A DNA stretch of 64,000 bases, taken from assembly GCA_046345315.1 (NCBI GenBank), contig JBKDKA010000251.1:1-64000 (forward strand), in the 5' to 3' direction. The stretch comes from F1-80-MAGs062 sp046345315. GTDB lineage: Bacteria; Planctomycetota; Planctomycetia; Planctomycetales; Planctomycetaceae. Both the position numbers and the translations under genes were made by a program. Under the pieces are notes generated by a model, which had not been told where the DNA came from, made no database searches, and worked only from the letters and a program-made list of their open reading frames with translations. This document shows, piece after piece, positions 7,288 through 15,908 of this stretch (positions are counted from its first letter, which is position 1; each line of letters begins with the position of its first letter).

Positions 7288-8334
7288 ATGGCGCGGGTGA
7301 ATCGGCGGTTGGTGCTGGCGGAGGGGGAGATTCAGGTGGTCCACTGCGTCAATCGATGCGTGCGACGAGGATTTCTCTGCGGTGTGGATGAGCTCACTGG
7401 GAAGAACTACGAACATCGCCGACAGTGGATGCGGAATCGGCTGGAGTTTCTGGCAGGTGTGTTCGCCGTCGATGTGCTGGGATTTTCGGTGATGTCCAAT
7501 CACCTGCATGTGATCCTGAGAAATCGTCCGGATCTGGTGAAGACATGGTCCGATGAAGAAGTGGCTCGCCGATGGTGGAATCTGTTTCCTCAGCTACGTA
7601 ACTCAGATGGCTCCCCTGCCGAACCTGCTGAAACAGACATCAAGCATCTGATTGGCAATATTGCGGAACTTCGTCAACGGCTGAGCAGTGTGTCATGGTT
7701 TATGCGATGTACTTCGGAAGTGATTGCTCGCATGGCCAATGCAGAGGACGAATGCACCGGCCGGTTCTGGGAGGGGCGATTCAAGGCAACCGTATTGCCG
7801 GATGAAGCGGCGATTGCGGCCTGTATGGTGTATGTGGATCTGAATCTAATTCGAGCAGGATTAGCGACCAGTCCCGAGAACAGCGATTTCACGAGTGCGC
7901 AGGAACGCATGGCAGATCTGAAATCCGCCGAAGACGTTTCGACGGCGGATGCCAAAGACGTGAGAATCGAGCATGGTGAAAAAGCCGGTTGGCTGGCTCC
8001 TGTGGAACTGGAGCCCCGACGACAGAAGGTGCGGGAGAAGAAGTCCTCTCGTCGCGCATCCAACAGAGGCTGTGTGTTCATGTCTCTGGCGGATTACCTT
8101 CAGTTGCTGGACTGGACGGGCCGTCAGGTGCGGAAGGGAAAACGTAGCTCCATCCCGAAGGACCCACCAGCGATTCTGATCCGGCTGGATCTGTCTCCGG
8201 AACTGTGGCTGCACGCGGTTGAGTCGTTCGGTAAGCGTCGAAAGGCGAATCGGGTGACTCCAGCTTCCCGGTTTAATGCGACTGGAAAGTCCGATGCTGT
8301 TATTGCGAACCGTGTCAGTTCAAGAACGGCGTGA
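7288..8334 (+). CDS. REP-associated tyrosine transposase (RAYT, IS200-like Y1 family)
   Basis: A 348-residue Y1-type single-strand transposase. The HUH metal site is SNHLHVIL (His72, His74), preceded by GFSVM, and the catalytic tyrosine is Y182 in YVDLNLIRAGL, the usual RAYT motif. FWEGRFKATVL (about 160-170) is also conserved. The long C-terminal part contains SLADYLQLLDWTGRQVRKGKR, typical of a longer RAYT subgroup. GAGGTG precedes the ATG. No insertion-sequence ends flank the gene and it is present once, which fits a domesticated RAYT acting on dispersed hairpins. The 80-100 bp hairpin family in this window is the obvious candidate substrate, by inference only. Confidence 0.88.
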   Translation: MARVNRRLVLAEGEIQVVHCVNRCVRRGFLCGVDELTGKNYEHRRQWMRNRLEFLAGVFAVDVLGFSVMSNHLHVILRNRPDLVKTWSDEEVARRWWNLFPQLRNSDGSPAEPAETDIKHLIGNIAELRQRLSSVSWFMRCTSEVIARMANAEDECTGRFWEGRFKATVLPDEAAIAACMVYVDLNLIRAGLATSPENSDFTSAQERMADLKSAEDVSTADAKDVRIEHGEKAGWLAPVELEPRRQKVREKKSSRRASNRGCVFMSLADYLQLLDWTGRQVRKGKRSSIPKDPPAILIRLDLSPELWLHAVESFGKRRKANRVTPASRFNATGKSDAVIANRVSSRTA

Positions 8335-8614
8335 GGAACCACGGATCGCACGAATCACACGAATGGGAGACTGGCAACGTTGCCCTTCGTGCGTGTGTGT
8401 GTGCTTGATATCTGATGGAAGCGATTGCACGGAAGTTACTTCCTAGCCCTTTTGCTGATTAAAAGACATGCCAGCTGGAGACTGTCTGAAAAATCGCTAT
8501 CGCTCGCGAGAGTGATCAAATCCGATTCTCATCACTTCATCAAAATCCGTGGTCGCAGTACACTTCCATATCACCTTGACAAATACCTTAAGCAAATGCT
8601 GAAGAGTATCCCTT
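8335..8614. other. Spacer with a degenerate CACGAAT repeat
   Basis: No gene is supported. Just after the transposase stop, 8337-8364 reads as short tandem units (ACCACGGATCGCACGAATCA and onward), resembling the CCACGGATTACACGGATT simple repeats seen in many planctomycete spacers, and is followed by a GT-rich stretch (8389-8404). Confidence 0.35.
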
Positions 8615-9964
8615 ATGACGAAGCAGTTCGTGAATTGGATCAAGTCCGCAGTCACAAGTCTCATCGACCCCGATCGTGACGATCGTGTGAACCGACTTGC
8701 CGCAACCGTATCGCGAGCTCTGAAAGAACAGCAGAAATCTTTCAGGATCAGTCATTTCAAATCGCAAAACGAACACCACCCGCAGGAACTCTGTGACGCT
8801 GTTCGAATCGTCTATCGCAGATTGCTCGAAAAGATCTGGAGCGATGAAGTGATCACGGAGAAAGAAAATCTTCAACTCCTGTGGGTCAAGGAATGTCTTG
8901 AGCTGTCAGACTCAGAGACAATAACAATGCGTCTTGAGTTTGCCGAGAGACACTTCCGCAATGCCCTTGCTCAGGCAATGGACGATGGCTTTCTGTCTGA
9001 ACAGGAAGAAGCAAAACTTGCTCATATCGCCAAAAGTGTCGGGGAATCGTCCAGCAGATTCGCTCGGCGGTTCTTCAGGAAAGAGGGAGAGGCCTTTTTA
9101 AGAGGAATCTTTGGTGCAAGCATCGAAGACGGATACCTCTCTCGGGAAGAGTGGCAGTCTTTGGCGGCGACCAGCCACAAGTTGGGCATAAGCACTGAGG
9201 AACTCCTCAAGGCTGTAGCAAAGCCAGCCGCCGAATTTGTAGAACATGTGCTTGCGGATGCGAAAGCGGAAGGAACGATCACGAGGGAACAAGAATCGCA
9301 GATAATCTGGTTGATGGCGACTCTGAGAATAGATGCCGATTTCGTCAAATATGCTCGCGAGGAAATGCGAATTCTGCTTTGCCTGGATGAAATTGCCCAA
9401 GGGCGACTTCCAAGTCTGGCAAAGCCCGAGGGATTGGAGTTCCGATCTGGCGAGATTGTACACGCTATAAAGAAGACTCGGCTGATTGTTGTTCGGCAAC
9501 TCAAATCAGGCGCACATCGGGATGTCCATGATGGTACGATCATCATGATGGACAGCCGGATGGTTTTCCAAAGTAACACATTGGCGCAGTCTTTCAATTA
9601 TCGAAAACTCGTGTCGCACAGAGGCGGCGAAGACTGGATCGAATTTCAAGTTGAGCAAAAGCCGATGTGGGGTCTGCGATTTTCGGAGCCAGACGCAACC
9701 ATATATCCAATTCTGAGCAAAGCAGCCTCGCTTGCAAACCAAACGTCTGTTCGGAAAGGTGGCGACGGGCCATCGCGGCACATCCCCCGGGACGTTCGGC
9801 AGCGTGTCTGGACAAGATACGGTGGGCGCTGCGCCGAATGTAACGCGAATGATTACCTTGAGTACGATCATATCATCCCGGTGTCAAAGGGGGGCAGCAA
9901 CAATGACGCAAATGTGCAGTTACTCTGTCGCCGATGCAATCTGAAAAAATCTGATCATATTTGA
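8615..9964 (+). CDS. TerB-like repeat protein with C-terminal HNH endonuclease domain
   Basis: A 449-residue protein with a modular layout. Residues 60-265 contain four helical repeats spaced 47-48 residues apart, each marked by an acidic turn: SDEVITEKE (76-84), DDGFLSEQE (123-131), EDGYLSREE (171-179) and AEGTITREQ (218-226). These resemble TerB/DjlA-type acidic helical repeats. Residues 275-375 are beta-rich with GTIIMMDSRMVF and look PH/GRAM-like. Residues 389-449 are an HNH nuclease: CAEC (406-409), EYDHIIP with Asp418-His419, the Asn of SNNDANVQL, and CRRC (438-441). It is probably a DNA-cutting enzyme. The start is uncertain because no strong ribosome site is seen. It follows the RAYT gene in an accessory stretch; a defence role is possible but unproven. 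Confidence 0.75.
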   Translation: MTKQFVNWIKSAVTSLIDPDRDDRVNRLAATVSRALKEQQKSFRISHFKSQNEHHPQELCDAVRIVYRRLLEKIWSDEVITEKENLQLLWVKECLELSDSETITMRLEFAERHFRNALAQAMDDGFLSEQEEAKLAHIAKSVGESSSRFARRFFRKEGEAFLRGIFGASIEDGYLSREEWQSLAATSHKLGISTEELLKAVAKPAAEFVEHVLADAKAEGTITREQESQIIWLMATLRIDADFVKYAREEMRILLCLDEIAQGRLPSLAKPEGLEFRSGEIVHAIKKTRLIVVRQLKSGAHRDVHDGTIIMMDSRMVFQSNTLAQSFNYRKLVSHRGGEDWIEFQVEQKPMWGLRFSEPDATIYPILSKAASLANQTSVRKGGDGPSRHIPRDVRQRVWTRYGGRCAECNANDYLEYDHIIPVSKGGSNNDANVQLLCRRCNLKKSDHI

Positions 9965-10634
9965 CTCTCTGCCAGCAAATTCGCATTCGAACGCTGCGAT
10001 CATTCGAGTGCGTTCCTTCAAGTGCCGAATGAACTGCGTCTCACCTCAAGCCAAAATGAATTTGAAATCTGGGCGTGGTACTGCCAAAGGCTCTCTACCC
10101 ATCTACTAAGAAGACCTTTTCTTTCCTCTTTGAGGGCTTCGGTGTGGTTTGAGTGCAACCATCGAAATTGGTGTTCGTGTGTGGAGCGAATGTCACGGCA
10201 CTGGTCAGGATCACAGGTTACTGTCACAAAGATCATCTTTTTCGGAATGGCAACTCACCGCAGACAGCTGACATCACCGGCTCGGGCTCCCGGATGACGA
10301 ACCTCGTGTTCCGTTCGAACCGTATTCCTGGGATCAGTGATGAGCTCCACGGGTCGATTTGGCTCTTCACTTGTCCGGAAAGACAATGGCTGGGGGGGCG
10401 AATCCGAAACTGATGGCTTCCGGTCTTCAATTTCGTCATAATTGAGGCGGATTGGGGGGTGAGCTCCTGCGGTTGTGGGAGCGCATTTCAAGATCGGGAC
10501 GGGCGCCGCCCTGGCTGGTGCAGAATCTGCTGGAATCACTCGAGCTCATTGGAAGCCAGTGCCGGTTTTGAAACCACCTGTGCCCAGATTGTCGTTGACT
10601 GTTCTCTGTTCGTGCTGATGTCACGGGTGGTTTC
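9965..10634. other. 670-bp spacer, mostly unassigned, with one hairpin repeat
   Basis: I can support no gene here. Bases 10481-10580 are a degenerate copy of the hairpin repeat family (listed separately). The part from 9965 to 10480 has short open frames only and nothing recognisable. Confidence 0.35.
10481..10580 (+). repeat. Hairpin repeat family, degenerate copy
   Basis: Begins GCGCATTTCAAGATCGGGAC and ends in CCGGTTTTGAAACCACCTG. The inner GTGCAGAATCTGCTGGAA matches the conserved interior of other copies. Several arm bases are mutated. Confidence 0.75.
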
Positions 10635-13600
10635 ATGCGTTGCGGGATCCTGCTGCTTTTCATTCTCAGTATTCTCAGCGTTTCATCTCCTGAAGTGACG
10701 GGGGGCGAAGCGAACTCCATCGTCAGTGTGGTGAATCCTGCTGGCGTTGCAGATCAGGTCGCATCCGAAAAAGCAGACCCGAATGGAGAGGAAGTCGTTC
10801 AGTTTTTTGAAACGCACATACGTCCGCTTTTCGCGGATCATTGTGTTGCGTGCCATGGTCCGGAGAAACAGTCCGGGGGACTGCGTCTTGATACTGCGGA
10901 ATTCTTCCGACGTGGAGGTGATTCCGGTGCCGCTGTGACACCCGGCATACCGGACACCAGCCGAATGATTCAGGCCGTGCGGCATGAAGGTGATCTGCAG
11001 ATGCCTCCCGAGAAGAAGATCTCGGATGCTGAAGTTCGCGCATTGACTGAATGGGTGGCCCTTGGAGCTCCCTGGCCCGACAGTTCCGCCGCGATCGCTT
11101 CCACATCGGTCGACGCAGCCAGCAGCCACTGGGCGTTTCAGCCGATCACAGATCCGCCTGTGCCTGAGTCGACCGAGGGTTCTGATGAGCTCAATCCGAT
11201 CGATGCGTTCATTCGTGATCGCCTTCAGCGCGAAGGGCTGAAGTCATCACCGGAAGCCGACCGACGAACTCTGATTCGACGAGTCACCTACACGCTGACG
11301 GGACTCCCCCCGACGCCGGATGAGGTCGACGCGTTTGTCAATGATTCTCAGCCATTGGCTTTCGAACGGCTTGTTGATCGACTGCTGGATTCAAAGGCTT
11401 ACGGCGAACACTGGGCACGACACTGGCTGGACGTGGCTCGATATTCCGACACCAAAGGATACGTCTACGCTCGTGAAGAACGATTCTGGGTCCATGCCTG
11501 GGCTTACCGGGACTGGATCGTTCGTGCACTCAATGAAGATATGCCCTACGACCGATTTCTGAAACTTCAGATCGCTGCCGATCAGATTCCTGATCGACGA
11601 GAAAGCGATCTGGCTGCGATGGGATTTCTCACTGTCGGCAGACGATTCCTGGGTGTTCAAAGAGACATTGTTGACGATCGCATCGATGTGGTCACTCGCG
11701 GAACCATGTCACTCACGGTCGGGTGTGCTCGGTGTCACGATCATAAGTACGATCCGGTTCCGACGGCGGATTACTATTCTCTCTACGGAGTCTTTCAGAG
11801 TTCCCGCGAACGGCTCGTCGATCTTGCATCAGCATCCTCGAACACAATCGCGTCCACGGGAGCTCCGGAAGATCAGGCGTTCTTTGATGAGCTGAAGTCC
11901 CGCGAGAACAAACTTAGGGACAAGATGTCGGCGAGTCGTGCCGAGACGGCGGCTCGGGTGCGGTCACGCATCCGTGATTACCTGCAGGCACAGAAGGAAA
12001 TCTCAAAGTATCCCGAAGAGGGTTTCGATCAGATTCTTTCCGTCAACGATGTGCTGCCGGCGTTTGTCAGACGATGGCAGACATTCCTGCGAGATACTGA
12101 GCTTCGGAACGACCCCGTGTTTGTGCCGTGGCATCACTACGTTTCTCTTCCGGCCGAATCCTTCGCTGCTCAGGCAGCTGAAGCCACGCGAAGCTGGCAG
12201 GAGAATCGCCAGATCGCAGTGAACCCCCGAGTTGCAGACGCATTTCGAACATCGCCGGAGTCGTTTGCCGAGGTCGTGGAACGGTATGGTCAGTTGTTTG
12301 ATCGTGCCGAACAGCAATGGCGGGAACTTCAGCAAAATGTCGCCGCCGGATCTCGACCTCCCGAACAGCTGCCCGACGTTGCTGATGAACAACTGCGGCA
12401 GGTGCTTTATGGTCGAGAAGCTCCGTGTGAGGTCCCGGATGAACCGATCGTGCACACGGAATCCGACTTTGACTCGGGAACCTGCACGGAACTCTGGAAA
12501 CTTCAGGCGGAAGTGGATCGGTGGATCATTCAGTCTCCGAAGAATGTTCCTTACGCGTTGATCCTTGAAGATCGTGAGGTTCCACGGAATGCGCGAATCC
12601 TGCGCCGAGGCAATCCTTCGATGAAGGGCGATGAGGTGCCGCGGCAGTTTCTTAAAATGCTGAGCGGATCTGATCGCAGACCGTTTGAAAAGGGGAGCGG
12701 TCGGCTGGAGCTGGCGGAAGCGATCGCGAGTGCAAAGAATCCGCTCACGGCCCGAGTCATCGTCAACCGCGTCTGGGCTCATCATTTTGGCGCCGGGCTG
12801 GTGACGACACCAGGAGACTTTGGAATTCGAGCCGTTCCGCCATCTCATCCGGAACTGCTGGACTGGCTGGCATCACGACTGATTGAAGACAACTGGAGCC
12901 TGAAGAGCCTTCATCGCCGGATCCTTCTCTCTGCGACATATCGGCAATCATCGGAGGGTGATCTTTCGAAACCAGAACAGAAGCTTGCCATCGCTGCTGA
13001 CCCGGCCAATCGTCTGCTGTGGCGTATGAACGCGCATCGACTGTCCTTTGAAGAACTTCGAGACTCCATGCTTTCAGTCTGCGGTACGCTGGACTCATCA
13101 TCCGGCGGAAAGCCTCAGGAGATCTTTCAGAAACCATTCCCAAAGCGACGCACTCTCTATGGGCTGGTGGATCGACAGTTTCTTCCAGGCACACTGAGAG
13201 TCTTCGACTTCGCGAATCCGGATCTGCATATCCCGCAGCGAAGTGAAACCATGGTGCCTCAGCAGTCGCTGTTTCTCATGAATCATCCTCTGGCACTGGA
13301 ACAGGCGCGGAATCTGGCCGAGGCTGCTCTGAAACATTCAGGCTCTCAGAATGCGGACAGTGCCCGGGGCGCAGCGGATGCAGATTATGCGGAAGCCGTC
13401 GGGACACTCTTCCGGCAAGTTTTTCAGCGCCAACCGTCCGACGCGGAGATTAAGGCATCTCTGGAAACGCTCAGACTTCTGCAGAAGGAAAACCCTTCCG
13501 GTGAAGGCGACGCTGGCAGTCAGGTGGCGGCCGCGTGGAGCTATGGTTACGGCATCTTTGATGAAGCCGCAAGTCGCACCGCCAGCTTTCAGGCTTTGCC

Positions 13601-14111
13601 GCACTTCACGGGAACGTCCTGGCAGGGCGGGGCCACCCATCCTGACAACACACTGGGATGGGTTCAATTGACGGCGACAGGCGGACACCCGGGGAATGAT
13701 CGCCAGCATGCTGCAATTCGTCGGTGGACAGCGCCAGCAGCCATGCGAATCTCTCTGACCAGCAGCCTGGTTCATGAACCCGCAGCCGGTGACGGAATTC
13801 GAGCCTTCATTGTCAGTTCCCGATCGGGAGTTCTTGCCTCGACAAAGATCCACCAGAAAACCATCGAACTGAACGTTCCGTCGATTGATGTGCTTCCCGG
13901 GGAGACCATTGATTTTGTCGTCGACATTGACGAGGTTCTGAACAGCGATCAGTATCTGTGGAAGAGTCGACTCAGAAGTGTCGGAACGGATGCGGAAACG
14001 ATCTGGGATTCCGAACGAGACTTCCCGAAAGATCCGTCTCAACAACTGACTCCATTCCAGCAACTGGCTCAGGTCCTTCTCTGCTCGAATGAGTTCCTGT
14101 TCGTCGACTGA
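10635..14111 (+). CDS. PSCyt1-DUF1549-DUF1553 planctomycete cytochrome-type protein
   Basis: A 1158-residue exported protein. After a signal peptide (residues 1-25) comes a PSCyt1 domain with the haem motif CVACH (Cys70, Cys73, His74) and a KxSGGLRLD block. DUF1549 (about 195-400) starts IDAFIRDRLQREGLKSSPEADRRTLIRR and includes GLPPTPDEVDAF. DUF1553 (about 690-940) includes NPLTARVIVNRVWAHHFGAGLV and ATYRQSS. A further ~170-residue beta-rich segment (about 970-1130) is inserted before the usual C-terminal end QLAQVLLCSNEFLFVD. Proteins of this type are abundant in planctomycetes and presumably act in periplasmic redox or polysaccharide breakdown. They usually sit beside a DUF1501 gene; here the only DUF1501 gene is 48 kb away. 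Confidence 0.92.
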   Translation: MRCGILLLFILSILSVSSPEVTGGEANSIVSVVNPAGVADQVASEKADPNGEEVVQFFETHIRPLFADHCVACHGPEKQSGGLRLDTAEFFRRGGDSGAAVTPGIPDTSRMIQAVRHEGDLQMPPEKKISDAEVRALTEWVALGAPWPDSSAAIASTSVDAASSHWAFQPITDPPVPESTEGSDELNPIDAFIRDRLQREGLKSSPEADRRTLIRRVTYTLTGLPPTPDEVDAFVNDSQPLAFERLVDRLLDSKAYGEHWARHWLDVARYSDTKGYVYAREERFWVHAWAYRDWIVRALNEDMPYDRFLKLQIAADQIPDRRESDLAAMGFLTVGRRFLGVQRDIVDDRIDVVTRGTMSLTVGCARCHDHKYDPVPTADYYSLYGVFQSSRERLVDLASASSNTIASTGAPEDQAFFDELKSRENKLRDKMSASRAETAARVRSRIRDYLQAQKEISKYPEEGFDQILSVNDVLPAFVRRWQTFLRDTELRNDPVFVPWHHYVSLPAESFAAQAAEATRSWQENRQIAVNPRVADAFRTSPESFAEVVERYGQLFDRAEQQWRELQQNVAAGSRPPEQLPDVADEQLRQVLYGREAPCEVPDEPIVHTESDFDSGTCTELWKLQAEVDRWIIQSPKNVPYALILEDREVPRNARILRRGNPSMKGDEVPRQFLKMLSGSDRRPFEKGSGRLELAEAIASAKNPLTARVIVNRVWAHHFGAGLVTTPGDFGIRAVPPSHPELLDWLASRLIEDNWSLKSLHRRILLSATYRQSSEGDLSKPEQKLAIAADPANRLLWRMNAHRLSFEELRDSMLSVCGTLDSSSGGKPQEIFQKPFPKRRTLYGLVDRQFLPGTLRVFDFANPDLHIPQRSETMVPQQSLFLMNHPLALEQARNLAEAALKHSGSQNADSARGAADADYAEAVGTLFRQVFQRQPSDAEIKASLETLRLLQKENPSGEGDAGSQVAAAWSYGYGIFDEAASRTASFQALPHFTGTSWQGGATHPDNTLGWVQLTATGGHPGNDRQHAAIRRWTAPAAMRISLTSSLVHEPAAGDGIRAFIVSSRSGVLASTKIHQKTIELNVPSIDVLPGETIDFVVDIDEVLNSDQYLWKSRLRSVGTDAETIWDSERDFPKDPSQQLTPFQQLAQVLLCSNEFLFVD

Positions 14112-14123
14112 CAGTAACTTAAA

Positions 14124-14206
14124 CAAAACCGGGACAGGCACCCTTAGAAGTCACCTTTCTCAATCGTTTCAGACTCTCGGCGGGAGCCAGTCCCGGTTTT
14201 GAAACC
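14124..14206 (+). repeat. Hairpin repeat family, full copy
   Basis: Left arm CAAAACCGGGACAGGCACCC and right arm GGGAGCCAGTCCCGGTTTTG are intact. It lies in the 115-bp spacer after the DUF1553 gene stop. Confidence 0.9.
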
Positions 14207-14226
14207 AACTGTAAGGATTTTATCTG

Positions 14227-15036
14227 ATGAATCTTATCCGAGTCGATCACGTCGTTCGAATCCTGATGTCTGTCACGGTCGTTCTGTCGCTCTTCGCCGA
14301 GATGGCTGATCGTTCTTCGGCAGCCGAACCTACGGTGGTCAGCTCACCGACTGCAGCAGCATCAACGGCTGCGATTGCTGCGACTCCGGCCGAGCAGAAA
14401 CCTGGAGTCCTTGAGACTCAGATCCCTCTGAAGATGCTCTACCAGCTTTATCTTCCGAAGGATTACGAACAGCAGGCGAAGTGGCCATTGATGCTTTTTC
14501 TGCATGGCGGTGGTGAACAGGGCGATGATGTCGAGAAGGTGAAGATGCATGGACCTCCGAAACTGGTCAGCGAAGGCAAAGAGTTTCCCTTCATGATCGT
14601 TTCACCGCTGCTGCGAAAGAATCGATTCTGGGAACCCGTGGAGCTCTCCGTACTTCTCGACGAGATTATTCGGACTCACAAAGTCGATGAAGATCGAATC
14701 TGGGTGACCGGGCTCAGTTCAGGCGGATTCGGTACCTGGCAGATGGCGGCCTACTCACCCAATCGGTTTGCAGCGCTCGTTCCCATCTGTGGTGGCGGCG
14801 AACCCTACTGGACGAAGCGTTTCAGTCACGTCGCAGTCTGGGCCTTTCATGGAGCTCGAGATCCGGGAATTCCGGTGCGACGTTCTCTGGAAATGGTCAA
14901 CGCGATCAACGGTCACGGCGGAAACGCTCGGCTGACCATCTACCCGGAAGCCGCCCACAATTCGTGGACAGAAACATACAACAACCCGGCACTCTATGAA
15001 TGGCTGCTGCAGCAGAAGCGAACACCGAAGCCCTGA
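14227..15036 (+). CDS. Exported alpha/beta-hydrolase (esterase / peptidase S9-like)
   Basis: A 269-residue protein with an N-terminal signal peptide (about residues 1-36, ending near SSAAE). The hydrolase core has the oxyanion strand LMLFLHGGGEQGDD, the nucleophile elbow VTGLSSGGFGTWQMA (Ser near 163), an acid in FHGARDPGIPV and the histidine in YPEAAHNSWTETY. This is the layout of planctomycete phospholipase/carboxylesterase or PHB-depolymerase-like esterases that often travel with DUF1553 genes. It follows the DUF1553 gene on the same strand, separated by a hairpin repeat copy. The natural substrate is unknown. Confidence 0.85.
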   Translation: MNLIRVDHVVRILMSVTVVLSLFAEMADRSSAAEPTVVSSPTAAASTAAIAATPAEQKPGVLETQIPLKMLYQLYLPKDYEQQAKWPLMLFLHGGGEQGDDVEKVKMHGPPKLVSEGKEFPFMIVSPLLRKNRFWEPVELSVLLDEIIRTHKVDEDRIWVTGLSSGGFGTWQMAAYSPNRFAALVPICGGGEPYWTKRFSHVAVWAFHGARDPGIPVRRSLEMVNAINGHGGNARLTIYPEAAHNSWTETYNNPALYEWLLQQKRTPKP

Positions 15037-15158
15037 TGCGATTCAGGATCTGGAGTTACCGGCAGCGGAAGCAGCTTCATCACGATGCATCTTCATCGCA
15101 ATTCTGCCGGAAAGCTTCAGCAATAGAAGTGGATTTCTGACGGGGTTCGGATCTTTCG

Positions 15159-15746
15159 TCACTTCGCAGCCGAAGAGACGGCGCGAGTCATCGCGTTCAT
15201 GGAATCGCGAGCAAAACGTTTCTGGCATCGTCTGACGAACGGATATGCAACTCGCGACTGCCATTGATTCGGTTTTGAAAACGCGAAGATGTCGTACCAG
15301 ACGGAGTCATCTGCCGGGTCGTATTCCACAAGAAAACGTTCCTCCCCGCTTTCGGCGTGCTCGGGCAGAGTTCCGTAGGCATAACCGAAGTGCCGTCGAT
15401 CGTCGTTGTTTTCCATCCGATAAAGGATTCGGTTGGCGTTGAGAACCCAGAGCCCGGCAGCTCGAGCCAGCAATGCCAGTGACTGCCCTTCCTGAGGTTC
15501 ACCATGTGGGGCGAAGAGTTCCACCCATGAAAATCGAAACTGCTGAAAACCGAGGAGAGCCGATCTGGAACGCTCGAAAACAGTCGGTCCGTATCCAAGG
15601 CAGACTCGGTGGTGATCAACCACAAATCCCGACGGAGAATGTCCTTCACGGGTCAATCCAACAAAGTTGTAGGTCACCTGGAGCCGTGACTGCGCCTTCA
15701 GCAACTCGCCAATCTGTGCGGAGTCTGGTTTACGAATCAGATACAC
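15159..15746 (-). CDS. DUF1990 family protein
   Basis: A 195-residue protein matching DUF1990: an N-terminal YNFVGLTREGHSPSGFVVDHHRVCLGYG block, then FERSRSALLGFQQFRFSWVELF, a central GLWVLNANRILYRME strand and GYAYGTLPEHAESGEERFLVEYD. The compact alpha/beta fold belongs to the START/Bet v1-like group and may bind a hydrophobic ligand; no function is established. It is convergent with the esterase gene. No signal peptide, so cytoplasmic. Confidence 0.75.
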   Translation of the reverse strand: MYLIRKPDSAQIGELLKAQSRLQVTYNFVGLTREGHSPSGFVVDHHRVCLGYGPTVFERSRSALLGFQQFRFSWVELFAPHGEPQEGQSLALLARAAGLWVLNANRILYRMENNDDRRHFGYAYGTLPEHAESGEERFLVEYDPADDSVWYDIFAFSKPNQWQSRVAYPFVRRCQKRFARDSMNAMTRAVSSAAK

Positions 15747-15820
15747 CGTTCTGCGCCTCCAGCTTCTCCGCCTTTAATCTCGATACGAACTCATACCGCC
15801 TTATGTCTTCGAGGCTCTAA

Positions 15821-15900
15821 CAAAACCGGGACAGACACACCTCTAAGCCAGAATGTGTGAGCTTCTTCAGGGTTGTCCGGGAGCCAGTCCCGGTTTTGTC
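15821..15900 (+). repeat. Hairpin repeat family, TTTTGTCAG-ended copy
   Basis: Starts CAAAACCGGGACAGACACAC and ends in GGGAGCCAGTCCCGGTTTTGTCAGG. It lies between the DUF1990 and DUF3592 genes. Confidence 0.88.
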
Positions 15901-15908
15901 AGGCGTTC

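Noticed and set aside
10022..10413. Open plus frames in the spacer before the DUF1553 gene
   Set aside because: Composition is unlike real proteins here, no ribosome site, and no family motif.
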